Positions 52,149 to 61,027 of a DNA stretch of 63,457 bases are shown piece by piece (position 1 is the stretch's first letter; each line of letters opens with the position of its first letter). The position numbers were made by a program, and so were the translations under genes. Source of the stretch: Robiginitalea sp. (GTDB taxonomy: Bacteria > Bacteroidota > Bacteroidia > Flavobacteriales > Flavobacteriaceae); the NCBI GenBank assembly GCA_024642005.1, contig JAHECA010000021.1:1-63457 (forward strand), in the 5' to 3' direction. The notes beneath the pieces are model-generated. The model had not been told where the DNA came from. It did not search any database and saw only the letters and a program-made list of their open reading frames with translations.

Positions 52149-52487
52149 TTAGGCCTTCCTGACAAATTCGGACTTCAGCCCCATCGAGCCAAAACCCTCT
52201 ATTCTACAGTCGATATTGTGATCCCCTTCGACCAGGCGGATATTTTTCACCTTGGTGCCCACCTTGATGGGGCCCGAAGCCCCCTTTACCGGGAGGTCTT
52301 TGATTACAATAACCGTGTCGCCGTCTGACAGGCGGTTCCCGTTGGCATCCACTACCCGAAGACCGGCCTCGACCACTTCGGCCGGGTTCCATTCGTGCCC
52401 GCATTCGGGGCAGGCATACAGGTCTTCGCGCGAAAAATACCCGTAGGGCGATTCACAGCGCGGGCAGGATTTTAGTTTGTCAGGCAT
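52149..52487 (-). CDS. yjdM: PhnA/YjdM-type zinc-ribbon protein
   Basis: A 112-residue cytoplasmic protein. The N-terminal zinc ribbon has two Cys pairs (CPRCES and CPECGHEW) and the C-terminal PhnA domain shows [14 protein letters not shown] and [19 protein letters not shown] followed by [10 protein letters not shown]. Despite the old name, there is no phosphonoacetate hydrolase activity in this group and the function is unknown. It follows the P1 peptidase on the same strand after 79 bp. Confidence 0.92.
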   Translation of the reverse strand: MPDKLKSCPRCESPYGYFSREDLYACPECGHEWNPAEVVEAGLRVVDANGNRLSDGDTVIVIKDLPVKGASGPIKVGTKVKNIRLVEGDHNIDCRIEGFGSMGLKSEFVRKA

Positions 52488-52566
52488 TGCGTTCCACTCA
52501 GTTCTTTAACGGGCTTCCGACAAGCGGAAACCCTGGCGGCCAAGGTATGAAATTTGCCGGGAAGGG

Positions 52567-53742
52567 TCATTCCTGCAGGCGGTTGTACTTGCTGAGCGTC
52601 TCCCTGAGCAGGTCGTGGGGCAGCGCATGGGCCTTATTCCCGTTAATGCCTTCCATGGTTTCTGCAGCTACCATCGCATTGATTATGGCTTCCTCCACGG
52701 CCTGGACTGTAGCCTCCAGCAGCGGGGTAATCTGGTCATTAGACACGGTTTCCACCCGGGTATTGGCGTCGCGGTTAAAGGCGTCTTCATTCGCCGTTGA
52801 AAAGGCCAGGAAAATATCTCCCGAGCCATTCGAGCCGCGGCCCCCAACCAGGCCAATCCCCAGCGGGACCCGCTGTGCGAGGCGCTTGAGCTGGTGGGGC
52901 AAGAGGGGGGCGTCGGTAGCCACGATCACGATAATAGAGCCGTCCCCTTCCTGTCGTCGCGATTGGGGCGGGGCATTGAACACATTATTCAGCGTATCCA
53001 TCAACTCCATACCTACCGGCACACCTGCTACGGCAAGGTTGCGCCTGGAACCGAAATTGGATTGCACAAGCACTCCCAAAGTATAGGTGATGTCCTTGAG
53101 ACGCACCAAACGGGAAGCGGTACCGGTACCGCCTTTAAAACCGAGGCACATCATGCCGGTGCCTCCCCCCACATTGCCTTCGGCCAGGGGCCCGGATGCC
53201 GCTTTCGCAATGGCCTCGCGCGCATGGGCCTCGGTAACGTGAAACCCGTAGATGTCATTGAGGAAGCCGTCATAGGTCTCGGCCACCACCGGGTAGGTGT
53301 ACCACCAGTCTTCCCCCCGGTACCAGTCGGTTTCCACGAACCACTTGAGCACGGCATCGCGCACCACCCCCACGCTGTTGGTGTTGGTGATCATGATCGG
53401 GGTCTCGAGAAAGCCCGATTCGGTTACCCAGGTGGTGCCGGTCATTTCCCCGTTGCCGTTCAGGCTGTACCAGTTGGCATAGACGGGGCTGAACTGCCGG
53501 GCCTTTCCCCGGGGAAAAAGGGCGGTAACCCCGGTGCGCACAGGCCCCTTTCCAGCCTTGTTTTCACCAGAACCCGAAATAAGGGTGCTGTAGCCCACCT
53601 CCACCCCCTTCACGTCGGTGATGGCGTTCCAGGGGCCGGGGGTGCCTTCAAATGGCACGCCCAGGTCGCGGGCACGGGGTTTTTGGGCGAAGGCGACAAC
53701 GCCAATTAATAAGGCAAAGGGAAGTAAAACCAGTTTCTTCAT
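52567..53742 (-). CDS. P1 family peptidase (DmpA-like aminopeptidase), exported
   Basis: A 391-residue N-terminal-nucleophile hydrolase with a signal peptide (LLPFALLIGVVAFAQ). The self-cleavage site is before S232 in SNFGSRRNL, matching the Gly-Ser cut of DmpA. Other conserved parts are GPWNAITDVKGVEVGYST, GGGTGMMCLGFKGGTGTASR and IIVIVATDAPLLPHQLKRLA. DmpA-type enzymes release N-terminal residues or D- and beta-amino acids from peptides. It starts 9 bp after the amidohydrolase gene and is the third gene of a leftward unit with the BNR protein. Confidence 0.92.
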   Translation of the reverse strand: MKKLVLLPFALLIGVVAFAQKPRARDLGVPFEGTPGPWNAITDVKGVEVGYSTLISGSGENKAGKGPVRTGVTALFPRGKARQFSPVYANWYSLNGNGEMTGTTWVTESGFLETPIMITNTNSVGVVRDAVLKWFVETDWYRGEDWWYTYPVVAETYDGFLNDIYGFHVTEAHAREAIAKAASGPLAEGNVGGGTGMMCLGFKGGTGTASRLVRLKDITYTLGVLVQSNFGSRRNLAVAGVPVGMELMDTLNNVFNAPPQSRRQEGDGSIIVIVATDAPLLPHQLKRLAQRVPLGIGLVGGRGSNGSGDIFLAFSTANEDAFNRDANTRVETVSNDQITPLLEATVQAVEEAIINAMVAAETMEGINGNKAHALPHDLLRETLSKYNRLQE

Positions 53743-53751
53743 GACAATGAT

Positions 53752-54690
53752 TTAATTATTCCGCTTTGGGGTGTCAAGGCGCAGGAAGCGGGCTGCGTTG
53801 TCGTAAAAAATGCCTGCCTTTTCGGCCTCGGTCAGAAAGTCGAGGCTGTTCAGGAAATCGACCGACATGCCTATGGCATAGGGCCAGATCATCTGGTCAG
53901 ATCCGAATAGCACGCGGTCGAGGTACCCGGCTTCCTTGATGTTTCTAAGAAGTTCGGAGGTATACCGCTGGGTGTTGGGTTCCACCCAGAGCATCACGCC
54001 AAGGTCGATATAAAGGTGCTTGTAGTAGGCCATCAGGCGCAGGGCGTGTTCGGGCCAGTCTTCCCCCCCGGCGTGCATCAGGTAGAGGCGCAGTTTCGGA
54101 TAGCGCACCAGCACCTCTTCGACCAGGTAGGGGTCTCCCAGGGCCAGCCGGGCCTTGGGGGCCCAGGAATAGGTTCCACCCGGGTCGCCGCCCCCGGTGT
54201 GGACAGCCACCGGGATGTCGTATTTTTCACAGATCCTCAGGTAGGGCTGCCAAACGGCATCACTCAGGGTGGTGCCGCTGTAATAGGGGCCCAGTTCGCC
54301 GAAGACCTCGATCTTTCCTTCCCGTATCAGCCGTTCAAAGCGCAGGGTGTCCATGCCGTAATCATCGGGGTGGAACATGAGGATGCCCCGTATTATGCGT
54401 TGGTGTGCATCTGCGGCCGCCCAGGCCTCCACGCTTTCGGGGTTCCCGCTCACCATGGCTTTCTCAATACGGTATTGCTCAAAAGCCGCAAAGGATTCAA
54501 GGCGGTGCGTTTCCGCATCGGGGGCGCCCTTTACCCCGTAATGGTCAGTCGCCGGTTCGCGCTCCCCGAAATCGGCACCCGAGTAGGAATGAATGTGCAT
54601 GTCTATAACCCGCATCTGGGCCTGGGCGCCCGCCCCGGTCAGAGCCCAGACTGTCAGACAGCCAAGAACCAATTGTAAAGAAGCTTTCAC
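53752..54690 (-). CDS. Exported amidohydrolase-family protein
   Basis: A 312-residue protein with a signal peptide (LVLGCLTVWALTGAGAQA). The metal-dependent barrel begins with IDMHIHSYSG (HxH ligands), continues with VAVHTGGGDP and LMHAGGEDW (further His ligands) and ends with LFGSDQMIWP, the catalytic Asp of the Amidohydro_2 group. Members of this group include decarboxylases such as ACMSD and lactonases; the substrate is not evident. The start overlaps the stop of the BNR-repeat gene by 4 bp (ATGA), so the two are translationally coupled. Confidence 0.88.
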   Translation of the reverse strand: MKASLQLVLGCLTVWALTGAGAQAQMRVIDMHIHSYSGADFGEREPATDHYGVKGAPDAETHRLESFAAFEQYRIEKAMVSGNPESVEAWAAADAHQRIIRGILMFHPDDYGMDTLRFERLIREGKIEVFGELGPYYSGTTLSDAVWQPYLRICEKYDIPVAVHTGGGDPGGTYSWAPKARLALGDPYLVEEVLVRYPKLRLYLMHAGGEDWPEHALRLMAYYKHLYIDLGVMLWVEPNTQRYTSELLRNIKEAGYLDRVLFGSDQMIWPYAIGMSVDFLNSLDFLTEAEKAGIFYDNAARFLRLDTPKRNN

Positions 54691-57600
54691 TGCTCTCCGG
54701 AGATTGGTTCCATTCCGACCCTGTTCAGGACCTGATTCACCCCGGGCAAACCGGCCTGCAAGGTTTCCTGCAAGGCTCCCAGGTGCGTGTCCAATTCGTT
54801 TGACAATTCTCCGAACACCTTATAGGCCCCTGCCGTGGGCCGGGCATCTCCTGTTTCCACGCTGCGCCTCAGGGAGGCCAGGCGGTTGTTCAGCCTGATG
54901 GGGAAATTCAGCGGGTCTTGGCCCGACTGGTTCCGCACCTGATAGAGCTCCTCTTCTATAGCGGCCAGTTTCCCGAGGAAGGGCTTCAGGGTGGCTTCGT
55001 AATCCGCGGCGGGCACTATTGTCTGAGCCGAGTCGATTTGCCTTCGTACCTCTCGAATCCGGATCACAGCCTCATTGGCGGCGCTGGTTTTCCCGACAAT
55101 TTGGGAGGCCAGGTCGAACTGTTCCTGCAGGTCGGCTTCCGAGACGCCCTTGAGGTTGGGGTCCATCGCGATGGAGAAGGAATGGGTCTGTTCCACCCCG
55201 CCGGCTTTCATCCGCACCTTGTAGTTGCCGGGAGGCGCTTTGGGGCCCCGCTGCGGACGTCCGCTCCAGATAATCATGCCTTTGAAGACCGTGGCGCCGG
55301 GGTACCGTAGGTCCCAGGTAAAGCGGTTCAGCCCCTTGGCCGTGGTGGGCTTGCCCACCGGGTCGCGCTCCCAGCGGGGCACATTAGGGTCTTCCTTGTA
55401 CTCGGGCTGGCTGCCGGTAAAGGTATGTACCACCTGGTCCCGGGCGTCCAGGATCTCCACGGTAATGGTGTCGAGCTGCGCCTGGAGGTAGTACTGAAAA
55501 GATGCGTTGGTAAGGCCGCGCAGGGCCTCTCCCGGCTCGTAGAGCACGGCCGCCATGGAAGCAAATTCAGGCCGGTGCTGCCGCAGGGGCTGAATGTCGT
55601 CCAAAATCCAGAAGCCGCGGCCGTGTGAACCCAGTACCACATCGTTGTCTTTCACCACCAGGTCGCGGATGGGGGTGTCGGGCAGGTTCAGCTGCAGGGA
55701 TTGCCAAAGGCCCCCGTCGTCCATGGAAAAATAGACGCCGTGCTCGGTCGCCAAAAAGAGCAGCCCCTGGCGTACCGGGTCTTCGCGCACGGCGCGGGCA
55801 AAATGGCCGTCGGCTATGCCATTGGTTATCTTCGTCCAGGTTTTGCCGTAGTCGTGGGTCTTGAATACATAGGGCTGGCGGTCGTCTACCTGGTAGCGAT
55901 TGGCGGCCAGGAACAGGGTGCCGGGGCGGTGCCGCGACTCGTCGATGATGCTCACCCTTGAAAATTTGGGCAGGCCCTTAGGGGTAATGTCTTCCCAGTT
56001 TTTGCCCCCGTCGCGGGTAATGTGCACCTTCCCGTCGTCTGAACCGGCCCAGATGGTGTTGATGTCGTGGAAGGAAGGCGCAAGGGCGAACACCGTGGCG
56101 TAGATCTCAGGCCCGTTCATGTCCATGGTAATTACCCCGCCCGTTTTGCCCAGGGTCTCCGGGTCGGCGTAGGTGAGGTCGGGGCTTATTTTTTCCCAGG
56201 ATTGCCCATCGTCGGTGGTCTTCCATACGTGTTGCGAGCAGGTGTACATGATGGTAGGGTCCTGAGGGGCAAACATAATGGGGAAGGTCCATTGCCAGCG
56301 CTCAGGCAGGGCCTCGGCCGGCTCCCCGGAAAAGAACCGCGGGTATACCTGTATATCCCGAATTTGCCCGTTGCTGCGATCGTAGCGGGTGAGCAGGGCC
56401 CCCTGGCTCCCGGCGTAAAAGATGTTGGGGTCTACGGGGTGCTGGGTAATCCAGCCGCTCTCGCCCCCGCCCACCTCGTAATACCAGCCGTGGTTCGGTC
56501 CGCCAGCCTGCATGTTGTCCCATCCCTCGCTGGGCATGGCCAGGGTACTGTTGTCTTGCTGGGCGCCCGCCACATGGTAGGGTACGTCGCTGGTGGTCAT
56601 AACGTGGTAGAATTGGGAAGTCGGGTAATCCTGCTCGGTCCAGGTTTTTCCGCCGTTGATGCTCACATTGGCCCCTCCGTCGTTGCTGTTGATCATGCGC
56701 AGCGGGTTGTTGGGGTCTATCCAAAGGTCGTGGTTGTCGCCGTGGGGCACTTCTATGGTGGTGTCGAAGGTCTTGCCCCCGTCGGTAGATTTGTAAAACC
56801 CGGTATTCAGGCAATATACCGTTTCCCGGTCCCAGGGATCGGCATAGATGCGGGAATAGTAAAAAGCCCGCTGCCGCAACTTGCGCTCCTCATTGGTGCG
56901 TGTCCAGGTTTGGCCCGCATCGTCGGAGCGGAACACGCCCCCTTCGGCGGCCTCCACAATAGCCCAGACCCGGTTGGGGTCTGCCGGGGAAACCGTAACC
57001 CCGATCTTCCCGACCGGGCCGGGTGGCATGCCGGGGTTGGCGGTAAGGTCGGTCCAGGTATCTCCCCCGTCGACTGACTTCCACAATTTGCTGTCGCCCC
57101 CGCCGCCCCACATCTTCCAGGCTTTGCGGTATACTTCCCAGGTACTGGCGTACAACACTTTCGGATTGGTGCGGTCGATAATCAGGTCGACAGCCCCGGC
57201 CTTCGGGCTCACAAAGAGCACCCGCTGCCAGGTGCTGCCCCCGTCGGTGCTGCGGAACACCCCGCGCTCCTCGTTTGCCCCGTACGGATGGCCCAGGGCA
57301 GCCACGTAGACAATATCAGGGTTGGTGGGGTGGATGCGGATGCGCGCAATGGCCTGGGTTTCTTTCAGCCCCAGGTGCCGCCAGGTCTTGCCGCCGTCGA
57401 CCGATTTGTAGACCCCGTCGCCCTGGGTAATACTGCCCCTGAGCTGCACCTCCCCCATGCCGATATAGACCACATCGGGGTTGGTTTCGGCCACGGCCAC
57501 AGCCCCAACCGAAGAACTGGTCACCTGCCCGTCGGTTACCGCGGCCCACTCCTGGCCCCCGTCGGTAGTCTTCCAGAGCCCGCCTCCGGTGGCTCCGAAA

Positions 57601-57812
57601 TAGTATTCGTCGGGCCTGCCCGGGCTGCCGGTTGACCCCAGGGAACGCCCGCCCCGGTTCGGGCCGATGTTGCGCCATTTCAGGCCTTCGTAAAAGCTTT
57701 TGTCGGGAAGTTGTGAAGGGGTAGCCTGGGAGGTTGTTTTTTTCTGGGCAACGGCCGTAGCGGGAAGCCCCAGCAAGCCCAGTAGCAGGGCGGCGGCTAA
57801 AGTACGTCTCAT
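54687..57812 (-). CDS. Exported BNR/sortilin-like repeat protein
   Basis: A 1041-residue protein with a signal peptide (LAAALLLGLLGLPATAVAQ). Two beta-propellers are built from Asp-box repeats: TTDGGQEW, SVDGGKTW, STDGGSTW, SVDGGDTW, SDDAGQTW, STDGGKTF, TTDDGQSW, TRDGGKNW. The C-terminal 300 residues hold an Ig-like strand set (GNYKVRMKAGGVEQTHSF) and a helical tail. These VPS10/BNR-type proteins are common in Bacteroidetes and are called glycosyl hydrolase by tradition; no catalytic residues of a sialidase were identified. It is the first gene of the unit with the amidohydrolase and the P1 peptidase. A role in peptide or glycan processing is possible but unproven. Confidence 0.9.
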   Translation of the reverse strand: MRRTLAAALLLGLLGLPATAVAQKKTTSQATPSQLPDKSFYEGLKWRNIGPNRGGRSLGSTGSPGRPDEYYFGATGGGLWKTTDGGQEWAAVTDGQVTSSSVGAVAVAETNPDVVYIGMGEVQLRGSITQGDGVYKSVDGGKTWRHLGLKETQAIARIRIHPTNPDIVYVAALGHPYGANEERGVFRSTDGGSTWQRVLFVSPKAGAVDLIIDRTNPKVLYASTWEVYRKAWKMWGGGGDSKLWKSVDGGDTWTDLTANPGMPPGPVGKIGVTVSPADPNRVWAIVEAAEGGVFRSDDAGQTWTRTNEERKLRQRAFYYSRIYADPWDRETVYCLNTGFYKSTDGGKTFDTTIEVPHGDNHDLWIDPNNPLRMINSNDGGANVSINGGKTWTEQDYPTSQFYHVMTTSDVPYHVAGAQQDNSTLAMPSEGWDNMQAGGPNHGWYYEVGGGESGWITQHPVDPNIFYAGSQGALLTRYDRSNGQIRDIQVYPRFFSGEPAEALPERWQWTFPIMFAPQDPTIMYTCSQHVWKTTDDGQSWEKISPDLTYADPETLGKTGGVITMDMNGPEIYATVFALAPSFHDINTIWAGSDDGKVHITRDGGKNWEDITPKGLPKFSRVSIIDESRHRPGTLFLAANRYQVDDRQPYVFKTHDYGKTWTKITNGIADGHFARAVREDPVRQGLLFLATEHGVYFSMDDGGLWQSLQLNLPDTPIRDLVVKDNDVVLGSHGRGFWILDDIQPLRQHRPEFASMAAVLYEPGEALRGLTNASFQYYLQAQLDTITVEILDARDQVVHTFTGSQPEYKEDPNVPRWERDPVGKPTTAKGLNRFTWDLRYPGATVFKGMIIWSGRPQRGPKAPPGNYKVRMKAGGVEQTHSFSIAMDPNLKGVSEADLQEQFDLASQIVGKTSAANEAVIRIREVRRQIDSAQTIVPAADYEATLKPFLGKLAAIEEELYQVRNQSGQDPLNFPIRLNNRLASLRRSVETGDARPTAGAYKVFGELSNELDTHLGALQETLQAGLPGVNQVLNRVGMEPISGEQ

Positions 57813-57921
57813 ATTCGGGTTGGTTTCAGGTTCACACCGGCCGGGGCCGGTTGCTTCCTAAATGTAGCGATTAATTGGAAATGTTCGGCACCGGCAAAAA
57901 ATACCCCGATGACTCAACCGG

Positions 57922-59007
57922 TCAGAAGCGATACACTGCCGCGTTGATGTGCATGCCCGCCCCAACCGAGGCGAAAACCACAATGTCGCCGGGGTTGATG
58001 CGATGCCCTTCCATTTTTTTGCTCAGCATGAGGTCGAGCAGCGTAGGCAGTGTGGCCACAGACGAATTGCCCAGCCAGCCGATGGTCATCGGCATTACCC
58101 CTTCAGGGGCCTCTGCCTGCCCGTACAGGCTGTAAAGCCTTTTCAGGATGGCATCGTCCATCTTGCCATTGGCCTGGTGAATGAGCACTTTTTTAATATC
58201 ATTCAGGTGCAGGTTGCACTTTTCCAGGCAGGCCATGATGGCCGACGGCACATTTTCAAGCGCGTACTGGTACAGCTTTCTGCCGTGCATTTTCAGGTAC
58301 AGGTTTTCCCTGAGCTCCTTTTCGCCCTGGTAAGACTTCCCCATAAACAGCATTTGGGAATGCAGCAAGGTGTCAGATCGCGATTTATGGGCCAGGATAC
58401 CCACGGGCGTATCGCTGGTGCGGCCTTCTACAACCACCGCCCCTGCCCCGTCGGCATAGAGCATCCCGTCGCGGTCGTGCGGGTCGTAAATCCGCGACAG
58501 TACTTCGGCACCGATAACCAGGACTTTACGGGCGTCTCCCGACCTGATGTAATAATCGGCCTGGATTAGCCCCTGCAACCACCCCGGGCACCCGAAGATG
58601 ATGTCGTACGCCACCGCATCAGGGTTTTCAATCCCCAACTGATGCTTTACGCGGGCAGCCAGGGCCGGCACAATATCGACCCGGTTGGCTCCTTTTTTTA
58701 CATCGCCGAAATTGTGTGCAAAAATCACATAATCCAGTTCTTCCGGGTTAACCCCCGATGCTGCCAGCGCCTCGCGGGCTGCCAGGGTGCCGATGTCGGA
58801 AGCGACCAGGTTATCGGTCACGTACCTCCTTTCGGCAATCGTTGTAATTTCCAGGAACTTATCCACGATTTCCTGATTCGATTTATCCAGCATCTTGCCA
58901 TGGGTGTCATGGAATTCGTGGTCCAGAAAATCTTTGTTTTTGACGCATTTGGAAGGGATGTAACTTCCGGTGCCGGTAATAACACTATAGATAGCCTTGT
59001 CTGTCAT
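57922..59007 (-). CDS. Beta-ketoacyl-ACP synthase III-like protein
   Basis: A 361-residue thiolase-fold enzyme. The KAS III triad is complete: C140 in FGCPGWLQG, H277 in LIHQAN and N314 in LGNSSVAT. It differs from housekeeping FabH by an N-terminal region with DKFLEITTIAERRYVTDN and by the lack of adjacent fab genes, so it is more likely a specialised condensing enzyme (for example for branched or secondary lipids) than the essential FabH. ATG 59007 (MTDKAIYSV) is preferred over 59034. It has its own upstream region and is not near a carrier protein gene. Confidence 0.9.
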   Translation of the reverse strand: MTDKAIYSVITGTGSYIPSKCVKNKDFLDHEFHDTHGKMLDKSNQEIVDKFLEITTIAERRYVTDNLVASDIGTLAAREALAASGVNPEELDYVIFAHNFGDVKKGANRVDIVPALAARVKHQLGIENPDAVAYDIIFGCPGWLQGLIQADYYIRSGDARKVLVIGAEVLSRIYDPHDRDGMLYADGAGAVVVEGRTSDTPVGILAHKSRSDTLLHSQMLFMGKSYQGEKELRENLYLKMHGRKLYQYALENVPSAIMACLEKCNLHLNDIKKVLIHQANGKMDDAILKRLYSLYGQAEAPEGVMPMTIGWLGNSSVATLPTLLDLMLSKKMEGHRINPGDIVVFASVGAGMHINAAVYRF

Positions 59008-59328
59008 TTGCTTATGGGTTATGCCCGTTACCATTGAGATGCAGCAGGCCGCTTTGCGTACCTCCCTGAATCAGGAAGGCACCGAAAAGGCCCGGTTTGC
59101 CGCTAAAATATGGTTCAGATAAAGGATCGGGGAACAATCGACGCTGGTTATCTTTCCTTGCTGGCAGTGCCTAAATGTAACGATTATGAGGCAGCCCGGC
59201 CCAATGCCGGCGCGAATTTCTTTGGTCTGGCCATTCGGGAAAAGGGAGCTACTTGCCTGAGGACCTCAAAATTGCTATCTTAATAATCCATTTACCAGGG
59301 TAGCTCCCCGGCACATATGGAAACCGCT
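59008..59328. other. Divergent intergenic region
   Basis: About 320 bp between the KAS III-like gene and the serine-hydrolase-like gene. I see no gene. TTG near 59270 with CTATCTTAATAA could serve the rightward gene. No repeat or composite operator was found. Confidence 0.4.
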
Positions 59329-60498
59329 ATGAAAAAGACAATGCACCTGGCGCTCTGGCTGCTGCTGGCGGCGTGCAGCCCATCTGACCTGCCAGAGGAT
59401 GCCGATGCCGGCACCCGGCCCGGCACGGCCTCCCCGACCACGCAAAACCCGGGTGGGGCGGCCCAGGCCCCTGCTGGAGGAGGCAGCTCACCGGCGGCAG
59501 ACCTGGAAGACATCACCCGCGATTTTAACGACCTATTGGCCGCCCTCGGCGTACCCGGAGCTCAGGTAGCCGTGGTTCGCGACGAGCAGCTGGTGTACCT
59601 GCGGTCGTTTGGCCTGGCCGATTTGTTCCAGAATATTCCGGTAAACGACAACTCCCTTATCCGTATCGGGGGCATTTCAAAGCCCCTCACCCTCATGGCC
59701 ATTTCCAGGCTGGCCGGGCAGGGGAGGTTGCACCCCGACGACCGGGTATTCGGGCCCGGCGGAATTCTGGGCACCCGATACGGACAGCGGCCCTACGAGC
59801 CCCTGGAAATGCAAATTACGGTAAGGCACCTGCTCGAGCACAGGGCCGGATTTACCGATAACCCCATCGACATCATGTTCGACGATCCGGCCCTGAGCCA
59901 GGCCGACCTGATCGCCAGGGTAATGGACGAGCGCTCCCTGGCCTTCGAACCCGGCACCGGATATCAATATTCCAATTTCGGCTATTGCCTGCTGGGACGC
60001 GTGATTGAAGCTGTCTCGGGCAAGCCCTACGAGCAATTTGTCTTTGAGGAAATACTTGCCCCCATGGGCATCACCGACATGCAGGTGAGCCGCGACGGAA
60101 AGGGCCAACGCGTCGTTGGAGAAGTGGACTACTACACCACCTGGGAAACCCCCTACCCCCTGAACGTAACCCGGATGGATTCGCACGGGGGGTGGCTGGG
60201 CACGGCCTACGACCTGGCCCGGCTGGCTGCCCAGTCAGACGGGGGCGGCCGCTTTCCCGACCTGCTCTCCCCCGACGAGGGGCTCGATTACCTCGGCAGC
60301 GGCATCTGGAACCACAACGGGGCCCTGCCGGGCACCATCGCCCTGCTCCGGGTAAGCCGCTCGCTTTCCTATGTGGTGCTTATGAACCGGGGCGACGCCA
60401 ATTACCCGGAGGTGATCCAGGTGGTTGCCAACTTTATGAACGGGAAAACCCTGAACCGGACCCAGTGGCCCCAGGTCGATTATTTCAGGCAGCTTTGA
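59329..60498 (+). CDS. Serine beta-lactamase-like lipoprotein lacking the nucleophile
   Basis: A 389-residue protein with a lipobox (LLLAAC), a low-complexity linker rich in Pro, Gly and Ala (residues about 20-60) and a class C beta-lactamase fold. The S-x-x-K motif reads G115-I-S-K118 in IRIGGISKPLTL; related enzymes have Ser where G115 stands. The second motif Y214-S-N216 and the third H329-N-G are intact. Loss of the nucleophile suggests a non-hydrolytic binding protein, unless S117 substitutes. An in-frame ATG at 59317 is an alternative start. Neighbours give no functional hint. Confidence 0.85.
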   Translation: MKKTMHLALWLLLAACSPSDLPEDADAGTRPGTASPTTQNPGGAAQAPAGGGSSPAADLEDITRDFNDLLAALGVPGAQVAVVRDEQLVYLRSFGLADLFQNIPVNDNSLIRIGGISKPLTLMAISRLAGQGRLHPDDRVFGPGGILGTRYGQRPYEPLEMQITVRHLLEHRAGFTDNPIDIMFDDPALSQADLIARVMDERSLAFEPGTGYQYSNFGYCLLGRVIEAVSGKPYEQFVFEEILAPMGITDMQVSRDGKGQRVVGEVDYYTTWETPYPLNVTRMDSHGGWLGTAYDLARLAAQSDGGGRFPDLLSPDEGLDYLGSGIWNHNGALPGTIALLRVSRSLSYVVLMNRGDANYPEVIQVVANFMNGKTLNRTQWPQVDYFRQL

Positions 60499-60512
60499 AA
60501 GTTGCACTCGGG

Positions 60513-60968
60513 CTACTTGCGATACTCCCACTCCCAGGCATCCCCGATTTCATGGTCCTGAACAATTCCGACCCGGGCAAAGCCGTGACCTTCCAGGATA
60601 TGCGTGGAGGCATTGAGTTCGGGCGCCGTTTTAGCGGTTATAACCAGCGACGGATCGGCTTTCCGGGCCAGGGAAAGCAAGGCCCCGCACGCATAGCCGG
60701 ACACCCCCTGCCCCTCGAATTCCGGAAAGGTCATGTACGCCAGCTCCACCCGACGCTCTGACGGTGGGCTCACAAAGCCACAAGTCCCCACAATACGGCC
60801 ACCCCTTTGCACGAAATAGCCGATCCAGGGCATGTGGAAGCCCACCTTTGGGTAGTATTGCGCATAGGCCTTCAGGATGTTCCGGCAGCCTTCCGAGGCA
60901 AACTCGGGCCGGTTTTGGTCGGCCGAGGGATCTATGGGTATCAGGGAGAATTTAGCAGGATTACTCAT
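60513..60968 (-). CDS. GNAT family N-acetyltransferase
   Basis: A 151-residue acetyltransferase. Strand beta 4 is RRVELAYMTFPEFEGQGVSG, with the acetyl-CoA loop Q/E-G-Q-G-V-S-G, and the C-terminal part is STHILEGHGFARVG. The substrate cannot be predicted. It converges with the serine-hydrolase-like gene and lies 59 bp after the oxidase gene on the same strand, so it could be its downstream partner. Confidence 0.88.
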   Translation of the reverse strand: MSNPAKFSLIPIDPSADQNRPEFASEGCRNILKAYAQYYPKVGFHMPWIGYFVQRGGRIVGTCGFVSPPSERRVELAYMTFPEFEGQGVSGYACGALLSLARKADPSLVITAKTAPELNASTHILEGHGFARVGIVQDHEIGDAWEWEYRK

Positions 60969-61027
60969 TTCTGGCAGGTTGATGCATTTGTAGATAAGAG
61001 GGCACCATACCGATTATCTCTCGGTTT

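Noticed and set aside
57922-59007. A secondary-metabolite gene cluster around the KAS III-like gene
   Set aside because: No acyl carrier protein, ketoreductase, acyltransferase or tailoring enzyme is nearby.
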